Positions 35,494 through 47,878 are shown, counted from the first letter of the stretch. The stretch is DNA of 64,000 bases from Lactarius indigo (GCA_025766275.1 JAFKAC010000009.1:1240001-1304000); one strand, 5' to 3'. Notes: a model not told the origin generated them from the letters alone. Numbers and translations are program-made.

Positions 35494-37081
35494 ACACAGC
35501 CTCGGTCTTCCCCGAACAACAATAACAGATCATGATCACCGATCACCGATCAACAACTCATCATCCGAGCCGAGCCACCATCGAAGATCCAACCCATCAC
35601 CGATTCACCCTCACTCATGATGCGTAGCAGCCAGCTATCAACAACAGCGCCTCGAATTCCCTCTCATTTCTCTCACAATGGATAAGCCTACCAGCTCAGC
35701 GTCTCTACTTGGGGCATTATTTGACGTGTCCATTGAAGGAGCCGCAACGGCACGACCACGTGGTACCCCTTTACAGTCATTATTCTTGTAATTATCAGGT
35801 AACCATGCAGTTCCGAACTGCATTCTCATTCTCGGTCGGTTGCCACCTTGTCTCGGGTTCCATTCTGGGGCGCGCGCGTGGACAAACAACATCTTCTGAA
35901 CGGATATGATTCCTGGAGGATGATGCTACTGTATTTCGAACATGCTTTGCTTTTGGGCGGTGCCACTCTGGCACAAGGTTACTTTGCGTTCTCGTTTATG
36001 TGTGAGCGCCCTGTCGGGTCACTCTAGATTCGCTCGTCTCGTGGTCACATCTAGACGAGCCTCGGAACTGGCAACTGCTGTTCCGGCGCGAGGCAACACG
36101 ACGCCAAGAATTCTCTCCCATTTGAATGATTTACTCGGGTGGTCGTGATCTGTACCGTAGAACTGGAAATGGAATGGGGCTTTACCACACCTTCCTCCGA
36201 AAGTAGATAGAGTCATCCAGATTAGATAGGCATTGCCGTAAACCACGCGGCTTCTTTGCGGAAATGTATTTGCTATCGAGGGAATTTTGCCTGGAATGGG
36301 GGTGGGATTGCGCCCATACAGTTCCGGGTATACGAGGTCCGGTGGGTTTCTCTACAAGCGCTTATTGTGCGTTAATCCTGTAGCGCATAAGTTACCACCA
36401 CAATGTTGCCGCTATCCCAGGCCGACGGAGGACCCCGATTAGCATGCAAACCATGCGCCCGTTCAAACCGTATTCCTCGTCCCTATCATCGGCGCCATGC
36501 TTTGATGGGCACGACACCACGCCTTTGATTGGGGGTGGAGGTCGCAACCATTTACCTGACCCGTCTTGCACTACCCCACCGTCGCGCCATCCTGGTGGAT
36601 GGCGTCTCTCAAAGTTTCCAGAAAATGATACGGCCCTTGGTGGCTGTCATATGTCGTATGTCATAAATCAATCGCGCTTTGTCAATGAACTGTCTTGATG
36701 TTCGGTAAAATTCGGTAGTTATTCGGTCGCGTGCTGGGCTTTGATCAAATTGCTCGTAATTCCAGGTGTGCTCCTCTCCACCGTATCTGCCCACGTGCAC
36801 ACTACGTCGTGCACCGGCCCGAAACTGTGCTTGGTTTTCGGGAGACACTGCCCCTGTTCTTGCGGATACAGCAGTATTTTCAGTAGGTGTCTTCAATACA
36901 CACAACATTTGCAGAGAAAAGGTATTTACCGTAGCACAAGGCTCCATAGAACCATTTTCGTGAGCTGTCCCGTGACGCGTGACACTGCAGTATCGACAAA
37001 TTGGGTGTGATTCTCCATATCGTACTCCTCACTTAACTGGTGTTACAAAATTCTCCTTTCAGGGTTCCTCACTCCTTTACT
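35494..37081. other. Intergenic, nothing supportable
   Basis: Frames of 60-110 codons occur on both strands and overlap each other; none has a signal peptide, domain or plausible exon partners. The interval ends at the 3' end of the damaged NAD(P)-binding gene. Confidence 0.4.
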
Positions 37082-38134
37082 TCACTTCTGTACGATGATC
37101 GCTTCTATCTCCGATCTGACATAGTTGAAGAAGTCTTTCGTGGTCCTCGTTGGTTTCCAACCCAGTGCTCTGCCCCTCTTCGCCTTGCAGCGTGAATTAC
37201 TGCCTAGCCAGACTCCCTGAGACATACATTGTGGTATCAGTTTCACCAGTTATTCAGATGATAAGAAGAATATAATCACCCCGAAGTATGCTTCCTCAGC
37301 AGTAAATGTTGTCGGTTCTGGGCTCTTTCCCTTGCCCAGGTCGTATAAAGCTTGCGAGTATGCCTTTGCTAGGTCGTACAACTTATATTCAAATAATTCT
37401 GCCTCTAGACTGGAGTTAAGGAAACTGCGATACCTTAGAGACAATGACTCACGTTCATGCATCTTCACGTTTGGCCAAATGTTCTTTCCCTCGCCGATCA
37501 CTCCTCCTTCCCCCCTGCCCAAGCTAGCCTTCATTGCAAATGGAACCTGAATGGAGTGTGGATGGGAGATACCGAGATTGAAAAGGTTTCCAGTGGCGAT
37601 TCCATAAATGGTTGAAGGCAAAACTATGTACGTGCGTACAAACTTGCGTCGCATTTCGCGAAATTCAACCCTATCTCCATGATATATTAGTCGGAAGCGA
37701 GACTGACCTTCCTTATCTGCAGCAACGACTTCCAGGTCAACCAATCGGTGGAATGCCGTATCGGGAAGAGATTCGATTTGTTCAGGATCGGTGTCGTCAT
37801 AAATTATGTCCGTGTCATGTAGGCCAGCAGCGTTATCCCCCAACACACCTGAGAATTTCAACCCCACTTTTAGTGTCGTTCTCTGTGACAATGATAGAAT
37901 GTATCACCTGTTCCTGGCTGTGGAGCCAGGAATCAGCATCCAAGAAAAATGAAATACGTATACTCGACATGCGGTGTGGATGTAAACAGGGACCTTGCCA
38001 GTCTTGTCGTAGCGCGCTTTCAGCCCATGAAGAAGGGCCTTAGAAGCCTTATGATCATCCGCGTCTGCCTAAACAGTGGGTCCAGCATTGAAGAGGAAAC
38101 CAGAGACAACGTTATTACGGTGTGTATAATGACG
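37082..38134 (-). pseudogene. NAD(P)-binding (NmrA/epimerase-like) protein, damaged copy
   Basis: The pieces match the copy at 63350-63998 in order: ADADDHKASKALLHGLKARY and VPVYIHT (exon near 38000), GVLGDNAAGLHDTD, VDLEVVAADKEG, RTYIVLPSTIYGIATGNLF, GEGKNIWPNV, LYDLAKAYSQALYDLGKGK and the last exon (37082-37216) ending IEAIIVQK. Damage relative to the other copy: an in-frame loss of about 26 codons at 37390-37395, two codons missing before YFG, and two bases missing at the exon start near 37640, so normal splicing would shift the frame. The 5' part, with the Rossmann GxxGxxG, is missing and is replaced by an unrelated repeat at 38135. The family comprises short-chain reductase or NmrA-type regulators; the substrate is unknown. 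Confidence 0.8.
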
Positions 38135-38290
38135 CTCAGTAAAAACGAAAAAGTCGGAATGAGTCAGCGGCGGTCCGGATGCGGTCAGTCTGCGGTCAAT
38201 TCAGGTCAAGCCAAGTCCGCCGGCAGTCAGAAATTTTGCACAAGTCCGAGCAAGCCGGACCAGAGTCATCTGGTGGTCATTTGGTAGTCA
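38135..38290. repeat. Short dispersed repeat, GTC/GAC-rich (copy 1)
   Basis: It begins with CTCAGTAAAAACGAAAAAGT and continues with GTCAG/GTCCG-rich sequence. The same first 23 bases occur in reverse complement at 61607-61629. It directly abuts the truncated NAD(P)-binding pseudogene, so one of its ends is probably close to 38135. The other end is not resolved. Confidence 0.65.
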
Positions 38291-40592
38291 GGTTTAGTCC
38301 GGTGTTAGGATTCGAGATTGTCACTCTTTCTTTTTACATAATAGAGCTCAGTTGTATTCGCCTCAATGTAATCCTCCGACTATTCGATTATATTTACAAC
38401 TTGGCGTTGCGATTTACTGTAATATCATTTGGAAAGCAAATCAATTCCAGCCTACGACGCCATCTAAATAAATAAAAAAAGCAACATCCAAATCGACGCA
38501 ACCACCGACGTTCCTCCTCTTCCACCTTGTGCATGAGGCCTGTCTCTGCTTGTTTCCATAGATCAATTCGAGCTTTGAAACGCCCTTGAGGTGGCCGCGA
38601 ATAGTGAGCGAGTGAAGGCCCAATGCGACAAGGTCGAAGATGTAGGACCGCAGCCAAAGGAAGGAAGTGAGGGACTCGACGCTGCCACGCTGGTGGCGAT
38701 TCTCAAACCATCGGAATACTGGACCTCAATGTGGGGAATGATGAAAGGGAGTGCGGCCAACTGGCGGGCGGAGAAGCTCTCATGAAGATGAAGGTAGCGC
38801 ATCACGAAGTCAGGGGTATGGGGGTAGATGGACAGATTGTGTAACACGCGATAGAAGTGTTCTGCCAAGGCAGGCATGATGTTGAATAGAGGCTCAGCGT
38901 ATGCGATCGATTCAAGATTACATTTGCTCCGGTTAGTCCGAGGGATCCTGATGTCGAAGGTGTGGAAAAATGAAAGATTGTGTGGCCGAAGTGGCAATGC
39001 GGGTGGCGTTGACGATGTGCACTAAAGAGTGGCTAGAGAATGGCCAATGGCTAAGAAGAATGAGAGCGCACCTTTGCCCAAGGCCAAGGGCGTGAAGCTA
39101 GGGAAATTGGTCAAAGGGGTCGGGGTGGAAACGGGAATGCAATACTGATTGGCCAGAGATGAAGGGAGGTGGACAAAGTCAATAGGACAAAACAGGTCAG
39201 CTCGATGAACGAACGGGTGGCAGATTCTGGTGCTAGGGCGGAAAGCTTGAGACCGACGACGCAGCGACTGAGCCCGGAATATAGTTGACCTGATCTCCGA
39301 GGGTATGGACGACCGAGGGCGTTTGACGAAGGCGACAGGAACGATGAAAGAGACAACAAGATTTTGAGGACAAGATGGAGACGAGAAAAGTGGCCGTTGA
39401 GAGGTTCGGCGGAGAGTGTAGAGTCTGTCGTAGCCTGAGTCAAGTCCAAGCGCCAGACGCACGAGTCCGAACCTTGCCAAAGTATAGTACTGTCTCTCGA
39501 CTTAGATAAGACTCGGCAATCTGGGATTCTTGAGCACTTTCAAGCGTGGAGAATGCTCGATATACTTGGACGTCGGCTGCGTTCTATCCAAGGCAATATT
39601 CTTCATAACGGCGGTCGCTGCCAGTGGAGGCCTGTTGATCGCATTAACTTTCTCTCCTGTGCGGATCACCGTGATGCTCTCGTCTTCTCTACCTGTTCTC
39701 TCCTCTGTGGATCTTTGCGGTGTTCCCTTGTGGATTCTCGTGGTGTTCTCACTGTCCCTAGCCGACCAGTCTTGGCGACGCCAACAACACCGACAGAAGC
39801 GACGAGGGCAACGGACGATACGGTTACGATGGTTGGACATTCAAGTTGCAGGGACATGTAGGAAGTGTACCATTGGGCAGCCCAGACGCAGATGTAGGTT
39901 TTTACCTGTCTCTGGTGCTAGCCCGCCCAGCTATTCTATCAGACCATTCACTCTCCTTTCTTCGAGCACTGTCTTCCACGACAGTGTCAACACCTATCCC
40001 ATGTCGCTCCGCCACGATTTCGGTGGTCTCTTATCCCTACAAGGCTGGACATCTTGGACAACTGGTCTCCTCTTGAGGAGGCCATTTCGGAATCCGCTCC
40101 CCGGCCAACTGAGCCGTCCTTCTTGTCAACGCACAGGTCAACCATCTCGAGGCTGGTACGTCCCCACCGTGCAGTGCTGGATAAGGCTCACTCTACTTCA
40201 CAGGCCTCACCAGCGAACATTCCTCTTCTGAGGATGTACCCGCCCAGCGTGCCCAGCTCGCCGATGGGCCCATCGACGGCCATCTGCTGACGAACCGGTC
40301 GCCTCCACCCCATCTCGCCCTTTCCAACTTGAATATCGTATTCTCCCAGGTCGTTCTTACCCTCATCACCGCCCAGCTCTCCCTCCAGCTCCCGTGCAGA
40401 TTCGGCTGCCATCGACTGGGGCTTCCGAACTTCTGACTGGATGTTCAGGCTCGTGCGAAGCGCTGTCCCCTAAGCCCTCCAGGTCCGACCCCGCGACTGC
40501 AATTAGACGTCCCACAGCCTCACATTCGACACACAGCGACGACAGTCATAACGACCAGCACGTCTATGACATCGTGCGTGCTTGATACAGAT
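38291..40592. other. Unassigned interval with possible hypothetical coding segments
   Basis: A minus-strand frame at 38563-38997 and plus-strand Ser/Pro/Thr-rich frames between 39530 and 40585 are longer than expected by chance, but they break and change frame often. They contain no named domain. The 5' LTR of the gypsy element begins at 40593, so whatever was encoded here may have been interrupted. Confidence 0.35.
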
Positions 40593-41087
40593 TGTTACGT
40601 TTCGACCCATACCCTTACTGTACCGGTTGCAACTACGGCGGTAAGGTAGATTAGTTGCGGACTTACGATAGGCGATTACAAGTACGATAGGGGATTGCGC
40701 GCTGATTGCTGACTGAGGACTATGCCACTAATACTAGTAGTAGTAGTATTAGGGTTCGAGCTACTTACGCGATACGTTGGACGCTACATTACCGTGACTC
40801 ATAGCAGCGCTTGAAAGCCTGCTCGACTTGTATTTAAACTGTCTTGTGAAGACCAAGATACGCCATCTTGGTCTTCTTGAATCGTCACTTGTTTCTCTCT
40901 CTCTCTTCTCTCTTTCTATCACCTCTTCTCAGAGTAGTGCACCTTTGAGTGTTCACCATTACCTGCGCTTGGACCTTTGTGTCTCAAGATAGTCGTCGCG
41001 CCCGGACCTCCGTGTCTTCAGAGCATTCGCTAAGTTGTTACCGCCTCTATTGAGCTCAAGTCGAGCTAACGTCGTGACGACGTTACA
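40593..41087 (+). repeat. Gypsy 5' LTR
   Basis: 495 bases beginning TGTTACG and ending CGTTACA. A TATA-like TATTTAAA lies at 40831-40838, and a hairpin-forming phrase around 40850-40875 (AAGACCAAGAT, five bases, ATCTTGGTCTT) sits where transcription should start. A CTAGTAGTAGTAGTATTAG microsatellite-like patch and a CTCTCT tract are also present. Confidence 0.97.
40831..40865 (+). promoter_or_regulatory. Predicted TATA box and transcription start in the gypsy LTR
   Basis: TATTTAAA at 40831 is 34 bases before ATCTTGGTCTT at 40865. A start at 40865 is inferred because that 11-base sequence is exactly complementary to the primer site downstream of the LTR. Confidence 0.55.
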
Positions 41088-41089
41088 TT

Positions 41090-41100
41090 AAGACCAAGAT
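41090..41100 (+). other. Gypsy primer-binding site, self-primed type
   Basis: AAGACCAAGAT lies two bases after the 5' LTR end and is the reverse complement of ATCTTGGTCTT at 40865-40875 in the LTR. It does not have the TGG start expected of a tRNA 3'-end site. The layout equals that of Tf1-type self-priming, where the first 11 nucleotides of the transcript prime minus-strand synthesis. Confidence 0.7.
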
Positions 41101-41619
41101 ACCACCGTGGCCGTAACAACAAGAGACCAGTGGACGAGCTTCCGTCCGTACTCGCTCCCAAGAAGAGGAGAACGTAACGTCCCCACGCGCTTTCTACAAG
41201 CTGCTAGTTGGAGGGAAAGACAAGAAGAAACCGGATATTTTGTAGAGTTCAACGGACCTAGCAGGTTCCGACCAGTTGAGTTCAACTTCGACCACTTGTG
41301 TTGGACGGAGGTTGCGTGGAATCCTATAGATTCCCAGTGGGACGTCATACGACCAGCTGGACCTAGATACCAGTGCGATATCGACGCCCGAGAACTCAAC
41401 AGCAGAGCAGACTGGGGCCCCATCGACGGGCAAGTACGGGAACACTCTACTGGAGAAGTGATATCAGAAGAAGAGGAACAAAGCCAAGACGAGAGCGAGG
41501 GACGAGAGCCAAACCAAACGGAAACTAGCGGAGGAGCAATACAAGATCTCCTCATCGAACGAGCTGAGTCCGCACACATTACCGAACCAGAGCCAATTCA
41601 CATCCGATCACCAGCCATT

Positions 41620-43170
41620 ATGGCGACAATAACAAGAGCAATGGAAGAGGTCGCAATTGAAGAAGCACGCGCAATACGAGACGAAGCACGAGAAGTCCTC
41701 ATGCCCATTAACCCTGAAACCAGTGTACGAATGACTGCAGACGACGCAGCCATCTTCCGAGCAATAGGGTCAGATCGAGGAGACCCCCCATCCGGACGAC
41801 AACCCGCACTAGACCTCCCACCGGGAAGGGGAGGACCGGGCGAAGACCCGCCACCGCCACCAGGAGGGGGTATCCCGTTTGATCTATGAAGAACCGAACC
41901 GCCAAGAAGGCCACCCATGGGACCGCCAGGAGGTGGAGGAGGCGATGGCGGAGGAGGAGGTGGTGGAGACGCCGGAGGAGGGGGACATCATAATGAAAAA
42001 CTAACCGGCGAGCCACCTTCCATTTTTGACGGAGACAGACTCAAAGTAGACCAATTCCTAACGCAGTGGCATGTCTATTGGGGCATGAATTTGGACGCCC
42101 CTATTATGCGCAACGACTACAGAAGATGCCTTCTGTTCCTTTCTTACATCAAAGGCGGAGTGGTCAGCGAATGGGTTCTATCCTTCCTGAACTGGCTCAA
42201 CAGGCAGATACAATGGGGAATAAGTCCCTACACTTGCGACCTATGGGATGCCGTAGCCAATGGATTCAGCCAGAGGTTCGAAAACACGCTAGAAAGAGAA
42301 CAAGCCCAAGCTATACTACGGAAGGGTTACAAAATGACGGGAGAAGACATTGACAAGTACGTCAATGACTTTGAACAGCTCGCACGGAAAGCTCACTATC
42401 GCCTCAATGAACCCCAAACCATTGACCTCTTTACGTCGGGTCTACCCAAGGAACTGTTCAAAAACGCATTCCAGTTCGACAACCCCGTCACGTTCGACGA
42501 CTGGAAAAGGGCCGTCCTCAAGCGGCAGAAGAACTATATCCACCTCAAGGCGCGACTCAATGAATACAAAAACACGACGACGCAACCCAAGAAGCAGGGT
42601 GGCAATGCGGGGTGGACACTCCCGCAGAACCTGCCACAAACCAACCCGTGGGCAATGGACACCTCGGCTGACCGTGCAAAAGTAAGGCTTGCGGGGTCCG
42701 AAGACGTCGATTTCAACAAATTGCCACACCGCGACTGGCCTACACCACCGTTCCCGCCAAGAGGAGGACCGGGAGCTCGAGGACGAGGAAGAGGAGGATC
42801 TCGAAGGGACTTAAGGAATGTTCTTTGCTACAACTGTCACGCTCCCGGCCACCTCTCACGAAATTGCCCATATCCACGTACACAGCAACAGTGGCAGGCT
42901 GCCCCATCCAGTAGCCGCATGACCGAAACTACTGGATATCCTCAAGGACCCGTCTCACAGTACGCGCCGTCGCAGTATGCGCCATCGCTACCCGGGTATA
43001 TGTCGCCAGTGCCAAGTGTGACGCCCGCACCCCAAATCAACGCGGCAAGCACGAAGACAGCGGGAGAACAAGCCAAAGAATGGCTCACACAGGTGGCCAA
43101 CAGTACGGATGAAGTAAAAGATCTTATACTTCAAGATCTATGGGGAAAAGAGGGTTTTCGGGACGCCTAA
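41620..43170 (+). pseudogene. Gypsy gag, interrupted by a TGA at 41887-41889
   Basis: The frame is open from about 41107 and the first ATG is at 41620 (MATITRAMEEVAIEEARA). It continues through a Pro/Gly-rich stretch to a TGA at 41887 and then runs on in the same frame, with an ATG at 41917, to 43170. The downstream 417 codons contain the capsid-like region (FDGDRLKVDQFLTQWHVYWG, GFSQRFENTLEREQAQAIL, GLPKELFKNAFQF), a Gly/Arg-rich box (RGGPGARGRGRGG) and the zinc knuckle CYNCHAPGHLSRNC at 42826-42867. The TGA is probably a former CGA, but re-initiation at 41917 would also give a full capsid-nucleocapsid protein, so gag function may survive. Confidence 0.8.
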
Positions 43171-46100
43171 ACCCATCAGTCTGGGTGAGGGCTCTTCAAT
43201 GTAATTCTGTAATTGTGACAACGCGCTACCGATCTATGAGAATCCCAGTGACTGTCCGCACGAATTACCAAACGACTGAAACAAAAGCGCTGGTCGACTC
43301 TGGCGCAACCGACAACTTCATCCGACCTAGCTTGGCAAAAAGGGCTGGTATCCAGACACAGCCACTGAACACGCCTCGCAAGATATGGAATATAGACAAC
43401 ACGGAAAATAAAGCTGGGTTAATCACTCATTATGTTAACCTAGAGGTGAAAACACGGGGACAAATAAAGCAAATGACCTTCCTGGTCACCGACCTTGGAA
43501 GCGAAGACATGGTACTGGGCTATCCGTGGCTAAGCGCGTTCGAACCAACGATCAGCTGGGCCACTGCCACCATACACCCCGACATGCAGCCGATAATGTT
43601 AGCAACTACCGAAGCGCTGCTATCGACAACAACCATTCGAGCCCTCATTGTGGCCGAAAAAGAAGACATTGTGTGGGAACTGGAGGAAGAAACGTCCGCT
43701 AGAGCCACCACCTCGACGGAGCTGGCCATACAAGCAAAACAACAACAGACGGCAGCAGTGCTCCCTCAGGAATACGCAATGTTTACCAGACTTTTCAACG
43801 AGCAGGCCTCGCACCGCTTCCCCCCGGCAAGGCCGTGGGATCATGCAATAGACTTCAAACCATCCGCGCCGGCCGCCATCGACTGTAAAGTCTACCCTAT
43901 GACCCAAAAAGAAGAAAGCGAACTCAAAGAGTTTCTGGAGGAGAAACTCAAGCAAGGGTATCTACGCCCCTCTATCTCTCCGTACGCATCTTCCTTCTTC
44001 TTCATTAAAAAGAAGGACGGAAAACTACGCCTGGTACAGGACTACCGGGTCATCAATTCCCATACTATTCGGAATCAATACCCACTACCGTTAATCCAGG
44101 ATCTCATCCTTGACCTCAGCAATGCCCACATCTATACTAAACTCGATATCCGATGGGGCTACAACAACATACGCATCCGCGACGGCGACCAGGAAAAGGC
44201 AGCGTTCAAAACTAAGTTTGGCCTCTTCGAACCCACGGTCATGTTCTTTGGGCTCACTAACTCCCCCGCCACCTTCCAAGCCATGATGAACCACATCTAT
44301 CACGATACCATTGCGAAGCATGAACGATTGGGCACTACCATACGCGTCTACATGGACGATATTGGTATCGCTACTCACTTTGATCACGATCTAGCGGCCC
44401 ATGTAGACGCCGTCCGCGATGTTTTGAGCGTTGCGGAGGAACACGACCTCTACTTCAAACTCGAGAAGTGCCTGTTCCATCAACCGCGGATGGATTACCT
44501 GGGGGTAATCCTTGAAAGGGGGGTGACCCGAATGGACCCTGTAAAAGTTCAAGGGATCAAGGATTGGCCAACACCAACAAAAGTCAAAGACGTCTGTTCT
44601 TTCCTCAGTTTCTGTAACTTTTACAGACTCTTTATCTGCGGTTTCGCAACTCACGCTAAACCACTCACTAAACTAACACGGAAGGACGAAGAATGGCGGT
44701 GGACTGAAGAAGAAGAAAAGGCGTTTAACACCCTAAAACGACTCGTGACGGAGGAACCGGTACTAGCACACCCCGTCCTTCAAGATCCATTCGAATTGGA
44801 AGTAGATGCGTCGGGCTACGCGGTGGGAGCCGTATTACTGCAGAAGAAATCTGACGGCAAGTGACATCCCATAGGTTACTACTCGGCGACGCTTTCCGAA
44901 GCCGAACGAAACTACGACATCTACGACCTAGAGCTGCTCGCGATAGTCAAGGCCCTACGAAACTGGCGACCACTCCTCGCAGGTGCCCCCCACAAGATTA
45001 AAATCTATTCGGACCATCTAAACCTACAGTACTGGAAGTCACCACAGAAGATCAGCAGGCGAGTCGCCAGGGAAGTACTCGAACTTTCTGAATACGACTT
45101 CGAGATTCACCACATTAAGGGAAAGAACAACGGGCGGGCAGATGCACTGTCAAGACGACCGGATTATGACCAAGGCGTCAAGGACAACAGAGAAGTAGTG
45201 GTCCTGCCCCCCGAAATCTTTGTACGAACCCTTAACACCACGCGCACCTTCATCGCCAACCCAAACCTACTACAACCACGCCACCAACAAGACGAGGAGG
45301 TGATCAAGATATGGATCGACCCTTATCGCCTTAAGAAAATACAAGGAGAATGGTACAAGGACGGCAGGTTCGTAATCACAGGGCCAGCGTCAACTCACCG
45401 AGTACTAATACATGACCATCACGACTTGCCAATACACGGCCATCCGGGAATTGCGAAAACTCAACGCATCCTGGAGAGACACTACTGGTGGCCACGACTC
45501 CGAAGAGACGTATATGAATACGTGCAAGGATGTGCAGAATGCCAAAAGAATAAAGTCAACACGAGGCCCATACGAGCCGCGCTGCATCCCATCACACCAA
45601 TACTGGAAGCCATGCCGTTCCACACGGTGGCAGTGGATTTCATCACCAAACTCCCCGTTTCCAAGGGGTATGACAGTATACTAACTGTCACAGACCACGA
45701 CTGCAGCAAGGCCTCCATCTTTATCCCATGCCGAGAAGAAATCACCGCAGAAGAAACGGCGACTCTGTATGTCGCCCAGGTGTTCAAACGCTTCGGATTG
45801 CCGCGCAAGATAATAAGCGACCGCGACCCATGCTTCACATCCAAGTTTACCAGAGAAGTATGCCGCATTCTGGGGATTCAACAGAATATATCAACCGCAT
45901 ACCACCCACGTACTGATGGACAGTCCGAGCGAACTAACCAGTGGCTGGAACAGTACCTACGCTTCTGGGTAAATGAGCGGCAAGATAACTGGGAAGCTTA
46001 CCTACCAATCGCTGAATTCGCGCACAACAACTGGCCACATGAACACACAAAAAAGTCGCCATTCCAACTTCTGATGGGGTACGACCCACAAGCGGACTGG

Positions 46101-47747
46101 ACGGACAAGCCATCTCCCATTCCCCTCGCGACCGCACGACTGACACAGCTAAAAGAGGCCAGAGACGACGCCCAACGCCTTATAAAGAAAGCGCAAGAGT
46201 CATGGGTGCGCAACAAAGATACGCCCAAGTTCAGCATCAACGACCTTGTATGGCTCGAAGGCAAACATCTCAGAACCAATCAGCCTACAGCGAAATTAGC
46301 GGCGCGACGCCACGGACCCTTTCGGGTGATACAGGTGATGTCCCCTTACAACTATCGATTGGAACTTCCCACGCAGTGGAGCATCCATCCAGTGTTTCAC
46401 ATCGATCTTCTCACACCATACAAGCAAACTTCCTTGCACGGAGAAAACTTCACACGACCACCGCCCGAACTGATAGATGGAGAAGAGGAATATGAAGTCG
46501 AGGCCATTCTAGACACTCGGCATTTCGGCAGAGGAAGACGCCTTCAATACTTGATCAAGTGGAAGGGGTACCCAGACTCGGAGAACCAGTGGGTCAACAA
46601 AGATGACGTCTTTGCGCCGGAAGCGCTTCGTCTGTATCAGGAAGCGCAAACCCACGGAAGAAGAGATAAAGTGGGAGTCGCTCGGACAGAGGACAGTCAT
46701 CCCCTCTTCCTTCGCTCAGCCACCACTCTCATGCCCACTTCCCCACTACGACATGTCACACAGGCGCAACTCCTCAACTCCCTCGCAGAAGACGCCCGCG
46801 CCCTCTTGGCAGAGGACAGCGACACCGAAATTCCCAACACTCAGCTCACGCCATGGACACCTCTTACATCAGCAGAGGGGCCCATCACCGCGCAAGAATG
46901 GGCCAACATCGTCACCAGATTCCCAGACCCGACAACTACCCCCGACGACGACCGAGCCGTCGTCCACGTCTTCCGAGACGATTGCGGCGAGCGTGAACCC
47001 ATCGCCGCTATCCCCCCAAGCGACGACCTCATCGGCGTTCGTGGAATTTTCCCGAGCAACGACCAGCGTTCAAGCGCTGATGGAGTACGAGTTGGAGGGC
47101 TGGAAGAGGGTAGCGGCGGCATGGCAGAAGGAGCAGTTGGACTCGGCAGCGGCCCGACTGAGGGAGATGCGCGAGCGACGGCAGCGATGGCGGCAGCTGA
47201 GGCTGGCCATGACGACGAAGATTATTACCCGGCGAGACACACCTTCCTTCGAACGAAACGCGACCCTGATAATCCCCTCATCACTCCCTGGCTCGTCTAC
47301 TCCGACGGGTCCCCCATGTATCGAGGACGTGTGCGCGTGCCTGGTGCCGCCGATCACCGTCCATTCACTGCCGCCGAGGACCCCGCGCATGTCATTGCGC
47401 CTGAAGGGTTCCGGGCGAACCGACGACCCCATCACATTCGATACCCCATCACCGGGCCGGACGGAGTAGAGAGGGACGCGTCGCACGTCCAGATCATCGG
47501 AGGGGCAGACCCCCTCATATTAGGGGTCATACCAGGCTCGCCACACGTCTATGGTAAGCCCCTCTACGCAGAACCTCACGTATCCGCGGCGCTCCGCCCC
47601 ACGTATCCGCACGAGGACCTCGTCGTCTTCGAGGCGGACAAGATCACCGACCGCGCGCTCAATCGCATTAACGACGAATCGCTCACCGCGGAGGTTACGC
47701 GCTTCCGCGCGGCCAGCTACGAGCTGGATCGACTTCAGGCGAGGTGA
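43140..47747 (+). pseudogene. Gypsy pol polyprotein, one in-frame TGA at 44862-44864
   Basis: One frame runs the whole length except for a single TGA between the RT and RNase H parts. In order: aspartic protease LVDSGATDNFIRP (about 43290-43325); reverse transcriptase with KKKDGKLRLVQDYRVIN, FGLTNSPATFQ and YMDD (44349-44360); RNase H with LEVDASGYAVGAVL before the stop and ALRNWRPLLAG, KIYSDHLNL after it. The integrase has the zinc finger H-H-CAECQKNK and the DDE core (AVDFITKLP, ISDRDPCF, GQSERTNQWLEQY). A chromodomain follows (YEVEAILDTRHFGRG, YLIKWKGYPDSENQWV; about 46490-46620). The TGA replaces what is normally Arg in the DGKRHP block, so CGA to TGA is likely. Otherwise the gene is intact, which fits a young insertion. 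The chromodomain places it among chromoviruses. Confidence 0.93.
43143..43158 (+). promoter_or_regulatory. Two slippery heptamers at the gag-pol overlap
   Basis: In gag phase the sequence contains G GGA AAA (43143-43149) and G GGT TTT (43152-43158), both of the X XXY YYZ form. Pol lies in the -1 frame and overlaps the last ten codons of gag, so either site could deliver the -1 shift. An ATG at 43140 also opens pol, so re-initiation is an alternative. No downstream pseudoknot was established. Confidence 0.5.
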
Positions 47748-47878
47748 GCCAGCTCCGCGCAATGATCGAATGCGCGCAAGACGATCGACGCGACGCGATC
47801 TACCGCTTGGAGCACGCCACCGCGTTAGAGCGTATTGCCGATGAACAGCGCGACTGGCCGGCCCGCGACTTTCAGTGA
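46640..47878 (+). other. Gypsy 3' accessory coding region in three frames
   Basis: Beyond the chromodomain there are 1.2 kb with protein-like sequence but no known domain. Up to about 47040 and again from about 47210 to 47747 the pol frame looks coding (NPLITPWLVYSDGSPMYRGR, DPAHVIAPEGFRANRRPHH). Between them the next frame carries an amphipathic helix-rich segment (MEYELEGWKRVAAAWQKEQL, RLREMRERRQRW). After 47740 a third frame continues (EVSQLRAMIECAQDDRRDAI) to a TGA at 47876-47878. This is either one old extension with small indels or a set of overlapping small frames. Confidence 0.5.

Noticed and set aside
40740..40760. TAG/GTA trinucleotide array as a CRISPR or minisatellite
   Set aside because: It is a short microsatellite-like patch inside the gypsy LTR, present in both LTRs.
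46603..47469. A 288-codon plus-strand frame overlapping pol as a separate accessory gene
   Set aside because: Only its middle part looks coding; the pol frame is better before and after. It is reported as part of the three-frame region instead.
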